A stretch of DNA of 64,000 nt. Origin: Notospermus geniculatus. Lineage: Eukaryota > Nemertea > Pilidiophora > Heteronemertea > Lineidae. Positions 59,201 through 64,000 of this stretch are shown piece by piece. Made by a program: the position numbers and the translations under genes. The notes beneath the pieces were generated by a model. The model made no database searches. It saw nothing but the letters and a program-made list of their open reading frames with translations, and was not told where the DNA came from. Positions within the stretch are counted from its first letter, which is position 1; the number at the start of each line of letters is the position of its first letter. The stretch is from the NCBI GenBank assembly GCA_002633025.1, contig NMRB01000175.1, positions 140,291 to 204,290 of the forward strand, in the 5' to 3' direction.

Positions 59201-61670
59201 TCCCAAAACTGCAAACTGATCCAAGAATTCTAGAAGTTAGCGAAGATGACTTGGACAGTATCCTAGTCAAAAACCCTGTGATTTCTAGGTGACATGCTTC
59301 CATTTTTGAATCTAAACATTAACCATTTCTAAGAAACCTTTGGTATCAGGGGCTTCCTTCACATCTCACACAAAATACAAGCTACCCTCATACCTCTACT
59401 AACTCTGAACACTGTACGGTCTTGCCTACTCATGGCAAATGAACACAAGCCATTGAAACCAATGTGAAAAGCTTTGGTAACATAATCTTGGTGTCCGACA
59501 CGTTCAGGATGGTATTTTGACGACTGCTAACAACCTGTCTCTCCATGTAGCCTCTCTGACACCAAGGTCTCACACCAACATTTCCTCCTGTTCTACTGAC
59601 AGCTAGTGCTCCATTCTTTCAATAATAGTTCTACTGACATCTAGTACGCCATTCCTTCAACAATAGTTCCATTGACATCTAGTACTCCATTCATTCAAGA
59701 AAAGTTCTACTGACACCTACATGTAGTGCTCCATTTTTTCAACAATAGTTCTACTGACACATAGTGCTCCATTCTTTCAACAATATTTCTACTGACACCT
59801 AGTGCTCCATTCTTTCAACAATATTTCTACTGACACCTAGTGCTCCATTCTTTCAACAATATTTCTACTGACATCTACGGGTAGTACTCCATTCTTTCAA
59901 CAATATTTCTACTGACATCTAGTACTCTCTTCTTTCCACCAATAGTTCCACTGACACATAGTACTCAATCCAGGGTTTGGTCAACAGTTAAGCTGTGCTA
60001 AAACCTAGGACTCTGTTCTCCCGTGAACTCCTGAATATCAATCTCTACTGGATTCAAAAGATTTCAGGGTTCTTTCAGGTGCATGGTGTAAAGACCACAA
60101 CGAACTTAAGATGCATGATACAAGGATCTTGGGGTTATTTGGTCATATTGTGAAGCTCAAGGTTCTTTTGGGTGCATGATGTAAGACCATAGGGTTCTTT
60201 TGGAAACATAAAATAGGCAAGCAACAAGCAACACACGCAACTGTCCAAACAAACAAAACAGTAATGGTAAAGAACTGAATATCTCCAAAACATCGCATCC
60301 TGAGGTAGTCAGTGGTTCTTAGCGCTCACTCGCTATGTCAGTGCACGCAACTTATGTGTACAGCGACGCCTGGGGAGTGAACCACTGAATGCCTCATGAT
60401 GGGACATCTCGGTCCACTGTCATAAGGAGCCCGGCGATACCTAAGGATCTTGACATTCTAACACTCTGCTGTCATTCATGGTCCAACTTCTCTTGCAGAG
60501 GTGATTATAGCAGCTACGTTAGGAGCAACACTTGGGATTCTTCTGATTGCTATTTTCATTGTCATATCGTGTCTAAGTTGTCGAAGGTGAGTAATAGAAC
60601 AGTGAATTTAGTTCAGTTCCGTGTTGAGACTTGCATGACCCCCAGAGGAGCAAGGTAAAAACCCTGATGTTGGAGGATGTAATAAAGCGTAGTTTGTCAT
60701 GAATTATTGGGTAATCTGGATCTCTGCTGAAAAGGTGACAAATAGTTCAATAAACTTTGATTTATTTCTCCTCAATGCCACCAGGGAGTGTTTGAGAAAT
60801 TGGTATTATAATCTGTAAGTAGTCAGCACCATCATACAAAACTTCCCTCAACTTTTGTTACAGTTCTGTTTCTGTGACTTCTTCTTGTGTTATCCATTTC
60901 TTCCACAAGATTTTTTTCTTTTTATACTAACACAATGTACCGGTACCATCCTTAGTTTTTGAAGCTATACTCAGAATTCGGACTTGGTATTTCAGGAAAC
61001 CATGGAAACCATTGCAACTTGAAAACACTCCAGTTTCATGCAATTCTCAACCTCAAAGGTTCATTTCATATTCTGCACACCATGCACCGCACGCCAAACC
61101 CAGCAGACAGTGTCAGTCCTGTCATCATCATTCAAACTAATTTCTACTCCTTCCAACAGGTGTAGATGGCGCTGGAAGCAAACAGCTGAATTCCCACTCG
61201 ACGACCTTGATAACCTCCCCAGCACGAATCAAAACTTCACCTACGGGAGTCCGAATTTAGAGAGCCAGGAAGAAATAAGCAATGGGGACAGTCAGTATGA
61301 ATGGCCGCAAAGTAATGGTGTTCTGTCAACATCGACGTTTAAGGCCAACGGTACGGACAGTACTTTACTTTCAAATGGTTCAATCTACCGGACCTCGCGG
61401 CCGGAGGAAACAACTTTGACAAACTATGGTTATTACAACCCGGCCGATAACGAATTACGCGGTGGCCACCCGGTACCGGATTACGATGAAGTGAATATGA
61501 ACTCGATTAATCCACGGATTATTCCGGACGGACGGAAGAATGAGATCGACAGTGAAGTACATTATACGACGGTTGTGAAGGGGAACATGAAACGGAAGGA
61601 CTTGCCTGAAAATAATAATGGAAAGAGTGTGACATTTTCAAAATTTTCCACTTTTAAGACATTTCGATGA
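53202..61670 (+). CDS. Kringle-containing, mucin-stalked single-pass receptor-like protein (six coding exons)
   Basis: Exons 53,202-53,274, 56,915-57,199, 57,516-57,842, 58,208-58,921, 60,499-60,586 and 61,160-61,670 splice in frame to 665 residues. Residues 1-24 are a signal peptide (core FLTGILLSLISITKAQA). Residues 30-119 form a divergent kringle with all six canonical cysteines (30, 52, 80, 100, 114, 119), YRG, TASG, NFCRNP and W111, plus an extra Cys71. Residues about 120-250 hold a cysteine-containing domain I cannot name. A Ser/Thr-rich stalk follows to about 455, then a membrane helix at about 468-490 and a 170-residue tail with VHYTTV around Tyr631, an ITIM-type motif. It is probably a cell-surface glycoprotein; ligand and pathway are unknown. 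KREMEN proteins also pair a kringle with a membrane helix, but no WSC domain is seen. Confidence 0.85.
54391..55794. repeat. Duplicated block C, copy 1
   Basis: Starts 'gcgcaattctcgccgtgttc' and repeats from 55,796 after the N at 55,795. It contains a 330-bp MITE and a further segment of about 64 bp absent from copy 2. Confidence 0.85.
55273..55602. mobile_element. 330-bp MITE, GGCCACTTAAAATTAATTCT termini, TTA target duplication
   Basis: Ends are inverted (GGCCACTTAAAATTAATTCT and AGAATTAATTTTAAGTGGCC, allowing for an extra G) and flanked by TTA on both sides. Copy 2 at about 56,614 shows the intact empty site with one TTA. TTA duplications are characteristic of PIF/Harbinger elements. There is no transposase frame. 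Confidence 0.9.
55796..56803. repeat. Duplicated block C, copy 2
   Basis: Near-identical to copy 1 without the MITE, then runs on into unique sequence and the kringle exon. Confidence 0.85.
56915..57199 (+). CDS. Kringle gene exon 2: complete kringle domain
   Basis: 285 bp, phase 1 on both sides, the usual phase for shuffled extracellular modules. Motifs GREYRGFVNVTASGKPCESW, NFCRNP, RPACFF and WSFCNIAHC appear in kringle order. The PWCYT of typical kringles is PACFF here. Confidence 0.9.
57516..57842 (+). CDS. Kringle gene exon 3: cysteine-containing ectodomain
   Basis: 327 bp, phase 1 on both sides. Starts DLPTPPTTCYSAKL, has a CSC pair and further cysteines (GVCNRQ, YVCDGS), and alternating hydrophobic strands. 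A divergent beta-sandwich such as CUB is possible but not shown. Confidence 0.8.
58208..58921 (+). CDS. Kringle gene exon 4: Ser/Thr-rich stalk
   Basis: 714 bp. The start (VDGSISVESCGNKDW) completes the previous domain, then about 200 residues of mostly Thr, Ser, Pro and Lys follow. The donor gaag|gttgat is weak but gives the phase 1 required by the next exon; reading on gives a stop at once. Confidence 0.78.
59590..59970. repeat. Minisatellite, about 37-bp units (TTCTACTGACACCTAGTGCT)
   Basis: About ten units in the intron between the stalk and transmembrane exons, each ending near 'ccattctttcaacaata'. Confidence 0.88.
60296..60401. mobile_element. Hairpin element, CATCCTGAGGTA family
   Basis: 'catcctgaggtagtcagtgg' is inverted as 'accactgaatgcctcatgat'. 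Related to 5,162-5,261. Confidence 0.55.
60499..60586 (+). CDS. Kringle gene exon 5: transmembrane helix
   Basis: 88 bp, phase 1 in, phase 2 out, the same size and phases as the transmembrane exon at 48,563. Encodes VIIAATLGATLGILLIAIFI then VISCLSCR, with a Cys pair at the cytoplasmic edge that could be lipidated (inference). Confidence 0.88.
61160..61670 (+). CDS. Kringle gene exon 6: cytoplasmic tail and stop
   Basis: 511 bp, phase 2 in. Starts RCRWRWKQTAEFPLDDLD, a basic stop-transfer then acidic tail. Tyrosine motifs: YYNPADNE, PDYDEV and VHYTTV. Ends TFKTFR followed by TGA. Confidence 0.87.
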
Positions 61671-64000
61671 AAGGATTATCAGTACTGAAGTTGAGTGGAT
61701 TCAACTGTGAAGGGTTTTGACACTTGAATTTGAGTAGATTCAATTTGAAGGATTATGACAACTGAATTTGAGTGGATTCAATTATGAAGGATTTTCACAT
61801 GACTTCGAGCAGAGTCAATGTTACGACACATGACTGAACATTTTATGAAAGAATCTATTGTACTGGGGCAATATTAACTCTGCTGATACGACTCTGAAGT
61901 GTGGTGTACAGAATATCAGATTTCAACAACACCATTCTTGTGCATTTTCTTGTACAGTTAATGTACAGACTTATAATTCATTGTACGTATAAATCGTCTG
62001 GTGAAAACCAGACCAATGTCATTGAGGACACTGACCACCAAAGACACGAGCCCGACACAGCAGTCAAGCATCTCAGCTACAGACACAGAGTGTAATACCT
62101 CCTTAATTCCTTAAGGTGGGCGGACGATAGCCCACTACCTCAAAAGGTGTCACTAGTGCTTAAAACTATTGACATGAAAGTGACATTCCGGTCCTGATCA
62201 ATTTCCCACACAAAAGGTTCCATTGTATAGGACACGGTTTCGTGTGCTGCCCTCTATTGTAGCTATGACCCCAATAGGAGCTGTCAGTGAGTCGACTAAT
62301 AGGTGTCACTACGGCCCAATTCAATGCATATAGCGGACCCATCATTCCTGATCGAGCACCAATCACATGGATTTTCCTGTGTATTGGTCCGCTCTAGAAC
62401 TTTGCTGCCATCTTTTGGCAATACGTGTGGCTGACTGCTCCTATTGCCAAACAGTCCATGTTTCATACAGCCACAGTTTTGCCATCATGTTCCCTGATGC
62501 ATATTGCTTCTGCTGCCATCTATAATAGTGACATGTCCAATGGTACTAAAAACGTATTACTGTTTTGTATTTTAAACAGGACTTCTGCAAGCGTCAGTTC
62601 TTGTAAGAGTGAATTCTGGTATTTCATGCTTGAGGACAACATCATTTGTGGCAAAATCTTTTTGTTCTCGACAATGGTGCTGGTATGCACCTGTATCAAA
62701 TTCTGGTCCTGTGACAGTGAAAACTGCAAATGAACAACATTTTGTATTTTTTCAAAATGAATTAAAAACAGGATCATCATGAACATAACGTTACGTTCTC
62801 CCTTCATTCCATATTCATGTAACTCTCATTAACATAGAACAAGCACCTACACTCAATTATAAATGCACTATACTTCAGAAACATGTTGGGTATTTAGTTG
62901 ATGAAGCACCATCTAATGACAAACCCCACTAAAATATACCCGTAGAATCAATGGGTAACGTGGAAGCCATGTCCATTCAAACGAACTGAAGTGTTTACCC
63001 AAGTTTGAATGAATCATAAAGTTGGTAAACGCCCTTGCAATACAACTGTTGAAGAATCACTTACATTTTAAGCTGACTCAGATATACCAAGTTTTTAATA
63101 CATACAAATAACGAATGACATGGAGCATTGGGAAGACTTGTTCCTGTCAATGTTGTAGTGGTGGTAGTATATGCTAATTTCCCCATGTTTTGGCAACAAA
63201 CTTGTGGCTTCAAACATCCAGTGCACCAAATCATGCATCAGGTGTACTCCCATGTTTTGTTCACATCAATGAACCTTGTACCAACAGCTCCTCCACCAAA
63301 AAGGAGCATGATTGATGCATGATGATCATGCATCAATCATGCTCCTTTTTGATGGAGGAGCTGTTGGTAGGCCTACAAAGGCTTTTCAATTGGCGACAGC
63401 AAAACCTCAGAAATCAAGGGCTCAGTGTTTTCAAGATACGGGTAACTGAAAAGAAGGCCTGCTGGAAGGATGCTCCAAATCTTTTTTTTCCATAAATAAC
63501 AGACAAGGAACTGTTTCCAGTTTCAATGTCATGAATGTAGGCCCTAGGCCTTGTAACATCTACCAAGTCAAATAGCCCATTGACATATTCCTCAGTGTAC
63601 AAAAGTCAACACTATATAACTTACAAATCAGGAAAACAATAATTTGATATTGACAAAGTAGGCTGCCCCACTGGCCTGCAAACTTCACTCAAAGTAGACT
63701 AAATTTATCAACACATAAGTAAGACAAATGAAAAAAGCTGAACTGCTCATGCCGGAAGCAAGCAACAAAGGAAGGCTTTGGCCTAGAAACATGCTGTGAA
63801 AGATCGGCATCTCTGCAGGGGGAGTGTCCTCGAAAAAGGGAAGTAGTATCTTGGGAACTGATTGCGGGAGTAATAAGGTGAGAATCTATTTCTTATATAG
63901 GCCTACTTCTCGAGTTGGTTCCAGTGATAGTACAGACCAGGATGTAGTAGACAAGAAAATTCAGCTTCCTCATTCAGATGCTCACCTGATGACAAAGTCA
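61671..64000. other. 3' flank of the kringle gene, no further gene recognised
   Basis: Begins with three to four diverged units of 'gaatttgagtggattcaatt' (61,685-61,815). An ATTAAA at 62,761-62,766 could end a long transcript, which is uncertain. No other gene is supported. Confidence 0.5.
63277..63369. repeat. 93-bp hairpin
   Basis: 'taccaacagctcctccacca' through 'tgatgcatgatgatcatgca' folds back on itself almost perfectly. It is flanked by unrelated sequence, like the small hairpin insertion at 12.7 kb. Confidence 0.75.

Overview
The window is eukaryotic: coding sequence is broken into short exons with GT..AG introns of about 0.1 to 4 kb, and most open frames are chance or repeat frames. 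The dense short inverted-repeat transposons (MITEs), tRNA- and 5S-derived SINEs, minisatellites and strongly heterozygous assembly suggest a marine invertebrate, probably a non-vertebrate deuterostome (echinoderm, hemichordate or cephalochordate). The exact lineage is inference; a lophotrochozoan is not excluded.

Bases ~1 to 47.06 kb, plus strand: the middle and part of the 3' half of an UNC80 gene, the large cytoplasmic partner of the NALCN sodium-leak channel. From 13.8 kb on I can splice 36 consecutive exons (about 1,700 codons) with consistent phases, except at one place near an assembly N (32,098). Upstream, between 1.0 and 11.7 kb, lies an array of six short phase-matched microexons, each encoding an S-R-S-x-S-P-type peptide; they look like alternative cassettes of UNC80. 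The 5' end of the gene is outside the window, and its 3' end (roughly the last 700-800 residues by comparison with vertebrate UNC80) is missing after 47,059.

Bases 47.17 to 47.87 kb are an assembly gap. Bases 47.87 to ~50.1 kb, plus strand: the 3' end of a membrane mucin-like gene (54-bp Thr/Pro repeats, one transmembrane exon, cytoplasmic tail, polyadenylation signal). Bases 53.2 to 61.7 kb, plus strand: a complete gene with the same exon layout, encoding a 665-residue single-pass receptor-like protein: signal peptide, divergent kringle, cysteine-containing domain, Ser/Thr-rich stalk, transmembrane helix, and a tail with an ITIM-like tyrosine motif. The two look like tandem paralogues.

Three stretches occur twice at near identity (2.8-5.3 kb, 12.4-20.1 kb, 54.4-56.8 kb), and each has a single-N join at or inside it. 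Reading-frame phase shows the duplicated UNC80 exons cannot be spliced in series, so these are best read as two alleles laid end to end. The copies differ by clean insertions of hairpin or MITE elements, giving four natural filled-site/empty-site comparisons.
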